Shown here: piece after piece, positions 16,904 through 25,677 of the stretch
Layout of the letters: each line of letters starts with the position of its first letter
Position numbering within the stretch: the stretch's first letter is position 1
Source of the DNA: CAYGDP01 sp964348665
Lineage (GTDB): Bacteria; Verrucomicrobiota; Verrucomicrobiia; Palsa-1439; CAYGDP01
Assembly: GCA_964348665.1 (NCBI GenBank)
Contig: CAYGDP010000001.1
Location: 186,001-250,000, forward strand
Length of the DNA stretch: 64,000 bases
Direction of reading: 5' to 3'
The notes under the pieces: generated by a model
Seen by the model: only the letters and a program-made list of their open reading frames with translations
Database searches by the model: none
What the model was told of the DNA's origin: nothing
Position numbers and translations under genes: made by a program

Positions 16904-17104
16904 ATGAAAAATCAAAACTGGCTCTTTGTGCTTCTCGCGGCAGCCATCATCAGCCTCGGCTTGGTCTTTGCCGCGGACGACGAACCGGCGGTCAGCGAAG
17001 GCGACATCCAAAAAGTGATCGAAAATCAGGAGAAAATCCTGGAGAAACTCGATCAAATCCAGGAAGACCTTCAGTTCGTCAAAACCAAGACCGCGCGGCT
17101 TTAA
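16904..17104 (+). CDS. Small exported or membrane-anchored protein (66 aa)
   Basis: Residues 4-24 are hydrophobic (signal peptide or anchor; possible cut after FAAD). The remainder is a short acidic amphipathic helix with coiled-coil spacing (IQKVIENQEKILEKLDQI). It lies 4 bp after the glutaredoxin-like gene, so is probably co-transcribed. Its stop overlaps the convergent pyrF stop by 3 to 4 bp. Unknown function. Confidence 0.6.
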   Translation: MKNQNWLFVLLAAAIISLGLVFAADDEPAVSEGDIQKVIENQEKILEKLDQIQEDLQFVKTKTARL

Positions 17105-17796
17105 GTAGATCGCATCTCCGCCAGGATCGCGCGGGCTGTTTCGGCTGGATTGGATGCAGCCAGGATTGGGCGGCCGATCACCAAATAATTTGCGCCAGCC
17201 GAGACTGCCATGCGCGGTGTCATCACCCGTTTCTGGTCGCCTTTGGCCGCTCCGGACGGACGAACTCCGGGCGTCACGATCACGAATTCTTTTCCGTAGG
17301 CGCGGCGAATCAATGCGATTTCACGCGGCGAAGCCACCACCCCATCCAATCCCACTCGCTTGGCCACTCTCGACAGAAAAAGCACCTGGTCCGCGGCGTT
17401 CCGCCGAATCCCGAGCCGGTTGAGCGTGGCCGTATCGAGACTGGTCAGCACCGTGACACCGATGAGCAACGGGCGGGGGTTTGCGGACGCAATCGACTTT
17501 ACGGCCGCTTGCATCATTGTTGCGCCACCACTGGCATGGACGTTGACCATCGTTACGCCGAGCGCGGCAGCGGAAGCAACCGCGGCGGCGACGGTATTGG
17601 GAATGTCGTGAAATTTCAGGTCGAGAAAAACTTTTTTCCCGCGCGCGCGAAGCATTTCGACGGCGGCGGGACCGACACGGGTGAAAAGTTGATTGCCGAC
17701 TTTATAGTAATTGACGGTGTCATCGAGTTTTTCGACTATCGATTCGGCTTCCGCGAGCGTTGGAACATCCAGAGCGACGATTAGGTTGGAGTGCAT
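17101..17796 (-). CDS. pyrF: Orotidine 5'-phosphate decarboxylase
   Basis: The protein has 231 residues from ATG 17796; an in-frame ATG at 17871 would add 25 atypical residues. It performs the last step of UMP synthesis, OMP to UMP. Seen: the N-terminal LIVALDVP strand, the catalytic FLDLKFHDIPNTVA motif (K-D-x-K-x-x-D), the EFVIVTPGVRPSG loop and the YLVIGRPI phosphate-binding strand. It stands alone between convergent and divergent neighbours. Confidence 0.96.
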   Translation of the reverse strand: MHSNLIVALDVPTLAEAESIVEKLDDTVNYYKVGNQLFTRVGPAAVEMLRARGKKVFLDLKFHDIPNTVAAAVASAAALGVTMVNVHASGGATMMQAAVKSIASANPRPLLIGVTVLTSLDTATLNRLGIRRNAADQVLFLSRVAKRVGLDGVVASPREIALIRRAYGKEFVIVTPGVRPSGAAKGDQKRVMTPRMAVSAGANYLVIGRPILAASNPAETARAILAEMRST

Positions 17797-17967
17797 CGCG
17801 CGAACGATACAAAAAAAAATCTTAAACTGCAAGAAACACTCGTCAAATTCACCTGGTAATAATTCGTCCATAAATCGTTACAATTGTAAAAAATTATGAA
17901 CGATTATTATTTGAGGCGAAAAACAGGCCGGAATTATTCTTTGCATACAGAATTTGTTCTTCCGTCC

Positions 17968-17996
17968 TTGACACCACTATTCCTAGCGTGTTAGTC
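17968..17996 (+). promoter_or_regulatory. Possible sigma-70 promoter for nrdR
   Basis: TTGACA (17968-17973), a 17-bp spacer and TTAGTC (17991-17996) lie ~30 bp before the nrdR start. The -35 is consensus and the -10 is poor, so this is tentative. Confidence 0.3.
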
Positions 17997-18025
17997 ACGC
18001 GGGTAGTACTGCTAATGGTATTCCG

Positions 18026-18481
18026 ATGCGTTGCCCGAAGTGTGGTCACACGGAGGACAAAGTGATTGATTCACGTGCCTCGCGCGAGGGCAACACGATT
18101 CGGCGCAGGCGCGAATGCCTTCAGTGTGCGCATCGGTTCACAACCTACGAGCAGGTGGAGAAAGAAACGCTGCGCGTGGTCAAGCGCGACGGGCGTTATG
18201 AGGATTTTGACCGGCATAAATTGTTGTCCGGGCTCAAGAAGGCGTGCGAAAAGCGCCCGGTCAGCGCCGAGCAGATCGAGCAGGCTGTCAGCGAGATCAT
18301 GGATGAGTTGGGTGACAAGTACGACCGCGAGGTGCCATCCACCGCCATTGGCGAAAAAGTAATGGCGCGATTGCGTCGGGTCGACGAAGTGGCCTATGTG
18401 CGGTTCGCATCGGTCTATCGGCAATTCCGCGACGTGAACGAGTTCGTGAGCGAAATACAAAAAATGATCGGGAAACGCTGA
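18026..18481 (+). CDS. nrdR: Transcriptional repressor NrdR
   Basis: The protein has 151 residues. The N-terminal zinc ribbon MRCPKCGH...CLQCAHRFTTYE has all four cysteines, followed by an ATP-cone domain (VVKRDGRYEDFDRHKLLSGLKKAC). NrdR binds ATP/dATP and represses ribonucleotide reductase genes at NrdR boxes. No nrd genes are in the window. The next gene starts 13 bp downstream and is likely co-transcribed. Confidence 0.97.
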   Translation: MRCPKCGHTEDKVIDSRASREGNTIRRRRECLQCAHRFTTYEQVEKETLRVVKRDGRYEDFDRHKLLSGLKKACEKRPVSAEQIEQAVSEIMDELGDKYDREVPSTAIGEKVMARLRRVDEVAYVRFASVYRQFRDVNEFVSEIQKMIGKR

Positions 18482-18494
18482 ACAAGGAGTCGCC

Positions 18495-19115
18495 ATGATC
18501 CAACCCGCGCGCGAAATGATTTTGGTGCGATTTGAGGACGGCAAAGCCGAGCCGCTGGCGCTGGACGAACTGGCGGCGCGCATCGTCGAAAACGAAGGCC
18601 CGAAGGTGGTGGAGCCGTGGATTGCCGAGCAGATTGCGTGCGCCATTTTTTATTATCTGCGGACCGAGTTGAAGCGCGACTGGATTAGCAGCCGCGAATT
18701 GTTTTGGATCCTGCGCGCCGCCGTTGAGGGTCTCACGCAAGCGCGGCAACAACATCCACAATTGTTCGACAGCTGCAACGAAGCGATGGGCAAACAGGCG
18801 GCAACCTCCTCGAAACCTCCCGCTGTCATCGTTCACGCCGTCGTCGAAGCCGACCTGCATCATATCGCAGTCGAATGCGGCGGCGGATTCGAGTTGGCGT
18901 TCTTTGATCGTCTGGGCGGACTGGTCGGGCAGTTGGAGCGCGAACGTCCTGCGATCATCCGCCTCACGCGGCTGCGACCGTGTGTGAAAACAATCCTGGG
19001 CGCCCATTACTGGAGTCGCAGTTGCCAGCGGTTCAGCGAAGAAATCCTGGGGTTTGTCCGTGGCCGTCTCTCGCGAGTCGGCGCGAAGAAGACGAGTGTC
19101 ATTTTGATTTCCTAG
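18495..19115 (+). CDS. Unknown protein downstream of nrdR (206 aa)
   Basis: The start is well supported by AAGGAG 6 nt upstream. The N-terminal ~85 residues are helical (LALDELAARIVENEG, then ACAIFYYLRTELKRDWIS) and faintly recall a nucleotide-binding cone-like bundle. The C-terminal half is amphipathic with a Cys-containing VECGGGFELAFF stretch. I recognise no family. Its tight spacing to nrdR suggests a shared transcript; the reading of the C-terminal third is less certain because other frames are also open there. Confidence 0.6.
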   Translation: MIQPAREMILVRFEDGKAEPLALDELAARIVENEGPKVVEPWIAEQIACAIFYYLRTELKRDWISSRELFWILRAAVEGLTQARQQHPQLFDSCNEAMGKQAATSSKPPAVIVHAVVEADLHHIAVECGGGFELAFFDRLGGLVGQLERERPAIIRLTRLRPCVKTILGAHYWSRSCQRFSEEILGFVRGRLSRVGAKKTSVILIS

Positions 19116-19181
19116 GGCAAGTCGGGAACGACAGAGATTTTTTGCGTTGTCTCGACTGTTTCGCGGGCGTAGTATCGTCGC

Positions 19182-19523
19182 ATGGCCGATACGATCTTCA
19201 CCAAAATCATCAAGCGCGAAATTCCCGCGCAGATTGTCCACGAAGACGACCGTTGTGTTGCGTTCCGGGACATTCATCCGCAAGCCCCCACGCATATCCT
19301 TATTATTCCGCGAAAACCAATCGCGCGCGTCGGCGAAGCGGCGCTCGCCGATGCCGATCTGCTCGGACATCTGCTCTTGACCGCCGCCGTCATTGCGAAG
19401 AAGGAAAAATTGGACGGCGGGTACCGTCTGGTGCTCAACAACGGGCGAGACGGCGGCGAAACCGTTCCACACCTGCACCTGCATCTTCTAGGCGGACGAC
19501 TGATGAACTGGCCCCCGGGTTGA
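19182..19523 (+). CDS. HIT-family (HinT-like) nucleotide-binding protein
   Basis: The protein has 113 residues, typical for HinT. Seen: N-terminal TIFTKIIKREIPAQIVHEDD, HPQAPTHILIIPRKPI, and the histidine triad HLHLHLLGG near the C-terminus. HinT proteins hydrolyse purine nucleoside phosphoramidates in the cytoplasm. Confidence 0.96.
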   Translation: MADTIFTKIIKREIPAQIVHEDDRCVAFRDIHPQAPTHILIIPRKPIARVGEAALADADLLGHLLLTAAVIAKKEKLDGGYRLVLNNGRDGGETVPHLHLHLLGGRLMNWPPG

Positions 19524-19530
19524 GAACGGA

Positions 19531-19572
19531 TTCAACGCTCAACATTCAACGTTCAACTCCCAATGCGCAACG
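19531..19572. repeat. Degenerate heptanucleotide array (TCAACGC-like)
   Basis: About six imperfect 7-bp units (TCAACGC, TCAACAT, TCAACGT, TCAACTC, then CCAATGC) directly follow the HIT gene. It is one of several such arrays in the window. Confidence 0.45.
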
Positions 19573-19628
19573 AAAAACGATTCGGAAAGGTCGAATGAAG
19601 CAGTTGCAATTAACGAGAGAAGGAGACG

Positions 19629-19893
19629 GTGAGAATTGTTTCGAAATGGATGATGGTTATGGCATTGTCGCTTTGCGGTTATAATTACGGCGGCGAGATT
19701 CATGACGCGGTGCGGAACGGCGACCTTAAGAAGGTGATGGATATGGTCGAGAATAATCCGAAGCTGGTTGATCAGAATGATAAAGATGGCTACACCCCTC
19801 TCTAATGTGCAATCTCCTGATGGACAGTGGAGGTACATCGACAAGACGGGCAAGCAGCTCTGGCCGCCGATGGGGCCTTTGCCGCCGAAGTAA
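19629..19893 (+). pseudogene. Remnant of an ankyrin-repeat protein with a WG-like tail in another frame
   Basis: GTG 19629 with AAGGAG upstream opens a 58-residue frame: a short hydrophobic leader, then IHDAVRNGDLKKVMDMVENN and DKDGYTPL, which is one ankyrin repeat cut off by TAA at 19803-19805. In the next frame (19801-19893) runs SPDGQWRYIDKTGKQLWPP, reading like the C-terminal end of a WG-repeat or similar protein, and ends at TAA 19891. The two pieces look like the ends of one gene after an internal deletion or frameshift. This explains most of the 440-bp gap before ribF. Confidence 0.55.
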
Positions 19894-19963
19894 TCGTCGC
19901 ATTCTGATTTTTCGCAAAGTCTCTTGCACTTCCGTCGTTCGCCTGTATGCTGCGCGTGATTCC

Positions 19964-20917
19964 GTGAAAATCCATCATGATCTCGGTGAGTTGGCGAAAT
20001 TGCGCGCGCCTGTCTATTTGGCGATTGGTGTGTTTGACGGTGTGCATCTTGGGCATCAGGCGCTCCTGCGCGCGGCGTGCGAAGACGCCGCCGGTCTCGA
20101 CCGCGATACGGCGCTGTCCGTGGCAATGACTTTCGATCCGCCGCCGACGCGAGTATTGCGTCCTAAATCTCCTCCGCCGCTACTAACTTCTCTGGCGCAT
20201 AAAATCCAACGCTTCGGATCGCAACAGGTCAAAGCGGCGCTCGTCCAGCATTTTGATCTGAAATTCGCCGCCATTCCGCCCCGTGCGTTTCTTCACCAGC
20301 TTCACGACACGCTCGGGGGACAATTGCGGGAAATCTGCGTGGGGCACAATTTCAGGTTCGGCCACAACCGTGCCGGCGATGCGGAGCTGATTTTCAAGCT
20401 AGGTGGCGCGCTCGGCTTTGCGGTGAAAGTGATCCAGCCCATCAAAATCGGCGACGAAATTGTCAGCAGTACCGCCGTCCGTCGCGCCATTGCCAAAGGC
20501 GATTTGGAAATTGCCAACGCAATGCTGGGCAGGAGCCACGCCGTATTTGGGAAAGTCGGTCGAGGGTCCGGACGAGGCGCACATCTCGGATTCCCCACTG
20601 CAAACGTCACGGGAATGGAAGAAATGCTTCCGCCAAACGGAGTGTATGCGGTAAACGCATTCATCGGCCGGCAGTCGTTGGCCGGCGAACGAGTCAAGGG
20701 AGTTGCCAATTTAGGCGTGCGTCCCACCTTCGAAGCTTCTGCCACCGCACCGGTGCTGGAAATTCACCTCTTCGATTTTGACGACAAGATTTACGGCGAG
20801 CCAATCGCCATCGAGTTCATCCAGAAAATCCGCGACGAGAGGAAATTTGCGTCGGCGACAGAGTTAAAATCCCAGATCGAGCGGGACATTGCCAAGGCGA
20901 GGGCCGAGTTTCGGTGA
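19964..20917 (+). CDS. ribF: Bifunctional riboflavin kinase / FAD synthetase
   Basis: The protein has 317 residues from GTG 19964, which puts the conserved LAIGVFDGVHLGHQALL nucleotidyltransferase motif at the expected ~20 residues from the N-terminus; upstream open sequence encodes nothing conserved. Further motifs: TFDPPPTRVL, ICVGHNFRFGHNRAGD, VSSTAVRRAI, then the kinase domain GAHLGFPTANV, PPNGVYAV and GVANLGVRPTF. It makes FMN and FAD from riboflavin in the cytoplasm. Confidence 0.96.
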   Translation: MKIHHDLGELAKLRAPVYLAIGVFDGVHLGHQALLRAACEDAAGLDRDTALSVAMTFDPPPTRVLRPKSPPPLLTSLAHKIQRFGSQQVKAALVQHFDLKFAAIPPRAFLHQLHDTLGGQLREICVGHNFRFGHNRAGDAELIFKLGGALGFAVKVIQPIKIGDEIVSSTAVRRAIAKGDLEIANAMLGRSHAVFGKVGRGSGRGAHLGFPTANVTGMEEMLPPNGVYAVNAFIGRQSLAGERVKGVANLGVRPTFEASATAPVLEIHLFDFDDKIYGEPIAIEFIQKIRDERKFASATELKSQIERDIAKARAEFR

Positions 20918-20950
20918 ATTAGCGCGTTGAGGATGCAAATCCCCACATGC

Positions 20951-22078
20951 TCATCCGCGACGCGCGAGCGCTTGCTTTAAATCGGCAATCAAATCCTCCG
21001 CGTGTTCGATGCCGACGGAGAGACGCAACAAATCCTGCGGTACGCGAGTGCCGGGTCCTTCGATGCTGGCGCGATGTTCGATGAGGCTTTCCGTGCCGCC
21101 GAGGCTGGTCGCGCGTGTCCAGAGTTTCACGCGTGCCGCGACAGCCATCGCTTCGCGTTTGCCGCCTTTGAGTTGAAACGAAACCATTCCTCCGAACCAG
21201 TCCATCTGCCGCAGCGCAAGCGAGTGTCCCGAATGCGAACGAAGACTGGGATGATGCACCGCCGAGACTCGCGGATGTTTGCTCAAAAACGCCGCCACTC
21301 GTTCGGCGTTTTCGCAATGCGCGCGCATTCGCACCGCCAATGTTCGCAATCCGCGCCGCGTCAGCCACGCGTCGAACGGCGAGAGCACACCTCCGCCGTT
21401 GATTTGAAAAAGGCGAATCTGGTCGGCCACGACATCATTTTTCTTCGACACAACCAGTCCCCCCAGAGAATCACTGTGGCCATTGAGATATTTGGTGCTT
21501 GCATGAACGACGAGGTCTGCGCCGAGCGAGAGCGGTTGCTGCAGGATAGGCGTGGCGAACGTGTTGTCGCAAACCACACGGGCGCCAGCGTGATGTGCGA
21601 TGTCCGCAACGGCCTTGATGTCGGTAATTTTGAGCAATGGATTCGATGGGGTCTCGATCCAAACGAGTTTGGTGTTTGGCTGGATCGCCGAGCGGACCGC
21701 CGCCAGATTGGTCATATCCACCGCGGTAAATTGCAGTCCCCATTTCGCGAGGAAATCTCGCAGCAATACCGTTGTGCCGTAATAGACGTCGTCGGGGATA
21801 AGCACATGATCACGCGGCGTAAGCGTCTGAAAAATCGCCAACGATCCTGCCGACCCGGACGCAAACGCCGAGGCGGCAGCGCCTCCTTCGAGCGCGGCGA
21901 CAGCGGCTTCGAGCGATTTACGATTGGGATTATCGCGCCGCGTATAGAGATAGCCATGCGGGAAACTGCCGTCGCGCGCGCGCTCAAAAACCGTCGAGAG
22001 ATGAATTGGCGGGGTGATGGCGCCTGTGCCAGAATCCACTTCCACACCCGCGCGAACAGTTTTTGTCTCCAGTTTCAT
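20951..22078 (-). CDS. Cys/Met-metabolism PLP enzyme (cystathionine gamma-synthase/lyase type)
   Basis: The protein has 375 residues from ATG 22078. It is a fold-type I PLP enzyme: TPPIHLSTVF, the Tyr-Arg of YTRRDNPN, SGSAGSLAIF phosphate site, WIETPSNPLLKI, DNTFATPI and the Schiff-base lysine in VVHASTKYLNGHSD; the C-terminus has SLGGTESLIEHRAS and LLRLSVGIEHAEDLIADL. The family interconverts cystathionine, cysteine and homocysteine; motifs do not separate synthase (metB) from lyase. It is convergent with ribF, ending 33 bp away. Confidence 0.93.
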   Translation of the reverse strand: MKLETKTVRAGVEVDSGTGAITPPIHLSTVFERARDGSFPHGYLYTRRDNPNRKSLEAAVAALEGGAAASAFASGSAGSLAIFQTLTPRDHVLIPDDVYYGTTVLLRDFLAKWGLQFTAVDMTNLAAVRSAIQPNTKLVWIETPSNPLLKITDIKAVADIAHHAGARVVCDNTFATPILQQPLSLGADLVVHASTKYLNGHSDSLGGLVVSKKNDVVADQIRLFQINGGGVLSPFDAWLTRRGLRTLAVRMRAHCENAERVAAFLSKHPRVSAVHHPSLRSHSGHSLALRQMDWFGGMVSFQLKGGKREAMAVAARVKLWTRATSLGGTESLIEHRASIEGPGTRVPQDLLRLSVGIEHAEDLIADLKQALARRG

Positions 22079-22267
22079 TCGAAAAAACGGCTTGCCGACC
22101 TCCACTTGAGCACCAAACGGCGAACCACTTCAAGCACCAAATTATTAAAACAAAACGCCTTAATCATTGGCAAATGGAGCAAAGCGCGCCGCTAATGATT
22201 CATGGAACGAAAATGTTCTGCCAATTTTCGATTGCATCGTCCGCGGAGAGACGATAGAAACAGCAGC

Positions 22268-23566
22268 ATGAGGCGAGACGAAGCCATTTCGCGTCGGCGA
22301 TTCCTGCGTTGCTCGGCGGCGGCGAGCGCAGCGTTTTACATCGCGCAATCGAGCTGGGCGAAAGATGGGTCACCGAACGAAAAACTCAATCTGGCCTTCG
22401 TCGGCGTCGGAGGAATGCAGGGCGGTTACAATCTCGACCAGTTCGCCCCTCTCAAGGAAAACGTCGTCGCCCTCTGCGACGTAGATAGAAATTACCTTGA
22501 TGCAGCTGCCAAGAAATATCCTCAAGCCAAGCAGTACAAAGACTTTCGCAAGCTGCTCGACCAAAGCAATATTGACGCCGTGGTCGTCACCACGCCCGAC
22601 CACACTCACGCGGTCATCACCGCCGCCGTGCTGCACAGTCATCGGCATGTGTATTGCGAAAAACCGCTCACGCATACTGTCAGCGAAGCGCGCGTCGTGA
22701 CCGAGTTGGCGCGACGGCATAAGCTTGTCACACAAATGGGCACCCAGATTCATGCGGGCGATAATTATCGCCGGGTCGTCGAACTGGTGCAGAGCGGCGC
22801 GATCGGCACGGTACGCGAGGTGCATGTGTGGAAAGATGGCAAATGGGATTCCAAACCGCGTCCGCCTGGCAAACCTGTCCCCGCGACTCTCGATTACGAC
22901 TTATGGACGGGTCCGGTTGAACCGCGACCCTACAGCGAGGAGTATGTGCCAATCAATTGGCGGCGCTGGTGGCATTTTGGCGGAGGTACGCTGGCGGATT
23001 TTGGTTGTCATTTCTGTGATTTGCCGTTTTGGGCGCTTAATTTGCGTGCCCCGCTTACTGTCGAGGCCGAAGGACCGCCGATCCACCCCGAATGCACCCC
23101 GCCGTGGCTCATCGTGCGGTATGAATTTCCCGCCCGCGGCAAACTTCCCCCAGTCAAACTCACTTGGTATCACGGTGGAAAACGTCCGCCGCAAGTGACC
23201 GAAGGTAAAGCTCCCAACTGGGGAGACGCCGTCCTTTTTGTTGGCGACAAAGGAATGTTGCAAGCCGATTACGGCCAGCGCAAGTTATTGCCGGAAAAAG
23301 ATTTCGCGGGTTTCGTTCCTCCACCGCAAACCATTCCCAACTCCATCGGCCATTACAAAGAGTTTTGCGAAGCCTGCAAAACGGGCGCCCCGACAACGTG
23401 CAACTTCGACTACGCCGGAGCGCTCACCGAATCTATCTTACTAGGCCATGTATCCTATCTTCTCGGCGAGAAGGTCGAGTGGAACTCCCGCCGGCTCCGC
23501 GCCACCAACAACATCACTGCGCTAAAGCTGATCCAGCACCACTATCGTCCCGGCTGGCGATTGTGA
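22268..23566 (+). CDS. Tat-exported Gfo/Idh/MocA family oxidoreductase
   Basis: The protein has 432 residues from ATG 22268, which yields a twin-arginine leader (ISRRRFLRCSAAASAAFY). Rossmann motif LNLAFVGVGGMQGG, then VVVTTPDHTHAVIT and the active-site CEKPLTHTVSEAR. The substrate domain has NWRRWWHFGGGTLADFGCHF. It is related to the 5505 protein but shorter and without a DUF1080 partner. A periplasmic sugar dehydrogenase is likely; the substrate is unknown. Confidence 0.88.
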   Translation: MRRDEAISRRRFLRCSAAASAAFYIAQSSWAKDGSPNEKLNLAFVGVGGMQGGYNLDQFAPLKENVVALCDVDRNYLDAAAKKYPQAKQYKDFRKLLDQSNIDAVVVTTPDHTHAVITAAVLHSHRHVYCEKPLTHTVSEARVVTELARRHKLVTQMGTQIHAGDNYRRVVELVQSGAIGTVREVHVWKDGKWDSKPRPPGKPVPATLDYDLWTGPVEPRPYSEEYVPINWRRWWHFGGGTLADFGCHFCDLPFWALNLRAPLTVEAEGPPIHPECTPPWLIVRYEFPARGKLPPVKLTWYHGGKRPPQVTEGKAPNWGDAVLFVGDKGMLQADYGQRKLLPEKDFAGFVPPPQTIPNSIGHYKEFCEACKTGAPTTCNFDYAGALTESILLGHVSYLLGEKVEWNSRRLRATNNITALKLIQHHYRPGWRL

Positions 23567-23608
23567 TGATCGTCTCCGCTGATTTGGCGCGACACCCGAC
23601 TCAAACGG

Positions 23609-24292
23609 TCATCCAGTAATCCCTGACAAGCAAGCAGTTGCATTGGATCGTTTCAACAAGAGTTGTTGCTTGAATCGATGTGTTGCTGTCGCGAGGGCGG
23701 GTGCGCAAAGAATTGCCGAGACAATCGCGACCCGACGCGCGCCGGCGGCAAGTACATCATCAAGATTGGATTCGTTGATCCCGCCAATGCAGAAGACGGG
23801 AAGGGAGAAGGGGGACGAGTGAAGCGAGTGAACTGGAGACAAACCGATCGCTGGGCGTCCGGGCTTGGTGTCAGTCAGGAACAGCGGTCCAAAACCGATG
23901 TAATCCGGACGAGAATATTCCGCGGCACGCGCTTGCACGACCGAGTGCGTGGAGAGCCCAATGATTTTGCCGCATCCCAGACGGTCGCGCGCCGCAGCAA
24001 CACTGCACCGATGCGCATCTTCCTGGCCTAAATGTACACCGGCAGCATCAACGTGTCTGGCAATCTCGACATGGTCGTTGATGATCAGCGGCACGCCGGC
24101 AGCGCGAGTAACCGGCAGAATGCGCCGCGCGATTTCAGTGATTTCGCGGTGCGAAAGACGTTTGGCGCGAAGTTGCAGGATATCCACGCCGCCAGTGATG
24201 AGCGCGCGGGTCACGACAACCAGATCGCGCCCGGCAAGATACGCCGTGTCAAGAAAGCCGTAGAGGAAAACGTTGCGAATCGACAAGGCCAT
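23609..24292 (-). CDS. thiE: Thiamine-phosphate synthase
   Basis: The protein has 227 residues. It joins HMP-PP and THZ-P to thiamine phosphate. Seen: ILQLRAKRLSHRE, the LIINDHVEIA strand, GVHLGQEDA, DYIGFGPLFLTDTK and FCIGGINESNL. The ATG at 24292 overlaps the accC stop (TGATG), so it is translationally coupled to the acetyl-CoA carboxylase genes, an unusual partner. A GTG one codon upstream is also possible. The C-terminal ~20 residues look non-conserved. Confidence 0.94.
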   Translation of the reverse strand: MALSIRNVFLYGFLDTAYLAGRDLVVVTRALITGGVDILQLRAKRLSHREITEIARRILPVTRAAGVPLIINDHVEIARHVDAAGVHLGQEDAHRCSVAAARDRLGCGKIIGLSTHSVVQARAAEYSRPDYIGFGPLFLTDTKPGRPAIGLSPVHSLHSSPFSLPVFCIGGINESNLDDVLAAGARRVAIVSAILCAPALATATHRFKQQLLLKRSNATACLSGITG

Positions 24293-25659
24293 CACGCCTC
24301 TTCGCGGGTAGACGCGGCGTCGCCGAGGAGACGGGGGACAAAGTTCAGGTCGTACTTGCCGCGGCGGAATTGGGAATCCTGCATCACCATTTTTTCAAAC
24401 CCAAGTGTGGTTTTCACTCCACGGATGATGAATTCATCCAGCGCACGTTGCATCCGCAACAACGCCGTGGGACGATCGTGCGCGTGGGTGATGAGTTTGG
24501 CAATCAGCGAGTCGTAGTGGGGTGGGATAACATATCCGGCGTAGGCGTGACTATCGATGCGAATGCCGTGACCGCCGGGCGGATGATAAAATTCAATGCG
24601 ACCAGGGCTGGGCATGAAGTTATTGAAAGGGTCTTCGGCATTGACGCGGCACTCGATCGCGTGTCGGTGGGTCACAACGTCCCCTTGCGACCAGGCGAGT
24701 TTTTCGCCGGCGGCAATGCGGATCATTTCCTTGATCAGATCGGAGCGGGTCATCTCCTCGGTGATCGCGTGTTCGACCTGGATGCGTGTATTCATCTCGC
24801 AAAAATAATAATTCTGGCGCTCATCCACGAGAAATTCCACGGTTCCAGCGCTGACGTATTTGACCGCTTCAGCGAGACGGACAGAAGCCTTGCAAAGTTG
24901 CTTGCGGAGGCTTTTCTCAACAAAAGGAGAGGGGCATTCTTCGATCAACTTTTGGTTGCGCCGCTGGATAGAGCAATCGCGCTCGTAGAAATGCAGCACC
25001 TTGCCTCGCGTATCGCCTAGGATTTGAACCTCGATATGCCGTCCGTTTTCGATGAGTTTCTCGATGTATACCGTGGGATCGCCAAACGCGCGCTCGGCTT
25101 CGGCGCGCGCGGTGTAGAATCCTTTGACGAGGCTCACGTCGTTGCGCGCAGGGCGCATTCCGCGGCCACCGCCGCCGGAAGCAGCTTTGATCATCACCGG
25201 ATAGCCGAGTTTTTTTGCCCAGCGCAGCGCATCGCCTTCGTTTTCAATGGGGCCTTCGCTGCCGGGGGTGATCGGTACCCCAGCTTTTTTGGCTGCCTCG
25301 CGGGCAGCTGACTTATTTCCCATCGCTTTGATGTTCGCGCTGGTCGGGCCGATGAATTTAATGTTGGCCGATTCACAGACTTCGGCAAAATGCTCGTTCT
25401 CAGCGAGAAAACCGTATCCAGGATGAATCGCGTCCACGTTTCCGACTTCCGCGGCGCTGATGATGCGGTCGATCTTGAGATAACTTTCGCTCGGGGCGGC
25501 GGGACCGATGCAGACGGCTTCGTCGGCAAGCTGCACGTGCAAACAATCCGCATCGGCCTCGGAATGTACCGCCATCGTTTTGATGCCCATCTCACGACAG
25601 GCGCGGATGATGCGGATGGCGATTTCGCCGCGATTGGCTATGAGGATTTTGTCAAACAT
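24292..25659 (-). CDS. accC: Acetyl-CoA carboxylase, biotin carboxylase subunit
   Basis: The protein has 455 residues, full length. ATP-grasp biotin carboxylase: FDKILIANRGEIAIRIIRAC, HPGYGFLAEN, KAASGGGGRGMR, the RDCSIQRRNQKLIEE motif, EFLVDERQNYYFCEMNTRIQVEHAITE and the C-terminal DSLIAKLI. It carboxylates biotin on AccB in fatty-acid synthesis. It lies 18 bp after accB. Confidence 0.98.
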   Translation of the reverse strand: MFDKILIANRGEIAIRIIRACREMGIKTMAVHSEADADCLHVQLADEAVCIGPAAPSESYLKIDRIISAAEVGNVDAIHPGYGFLAENEHFAEVCESANIKFIGPTSANIKAMGNKSAAREAAKKAGVPITPGSEGPIENEGDALRWAKKLGYPVMIKAASGGGGRGMRPARNDVSLVKGFYTARAEAERAFGDPTVYIEKLIENGRHIEVQILGDTRGKVLHFYERDCSIQRRNQKLIEECPSPFVEKSLRKQLCKASVRLAEAVKYVSAGTVEFLVDERQNYYFCEMNTRIQVEHAITEEMTRSDLIKEMIRIAAGEKLAWSQGDVVTHRHAIECRVNAEDPFNNFMPSPGRIEFYHPPGGHGIRIDSHAYAGYVIPPHYDSLIAKLITHAHDRPTALLRMQRALDEFIIRGVKTTLGFEKMVMQDSQFRRGKYDLNFVPRLLGDAASTREEA

Positions 25660-25677
25660 GAGAGGCAGAAACCATTT

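Noticed and set aside
18297..19484. 395-codon minus-strand frame across the nrdR-HIT region
   Set aside because: It runs antisense to nrdR's end, the 18495 gene and the HIT gene, all with good motifs or ribosome sites.
24293..24360. TPP riboswitch for thiE
   Set aside because: thiE is inside an operon overlapping accC, and no CUGAGA-type core is present.
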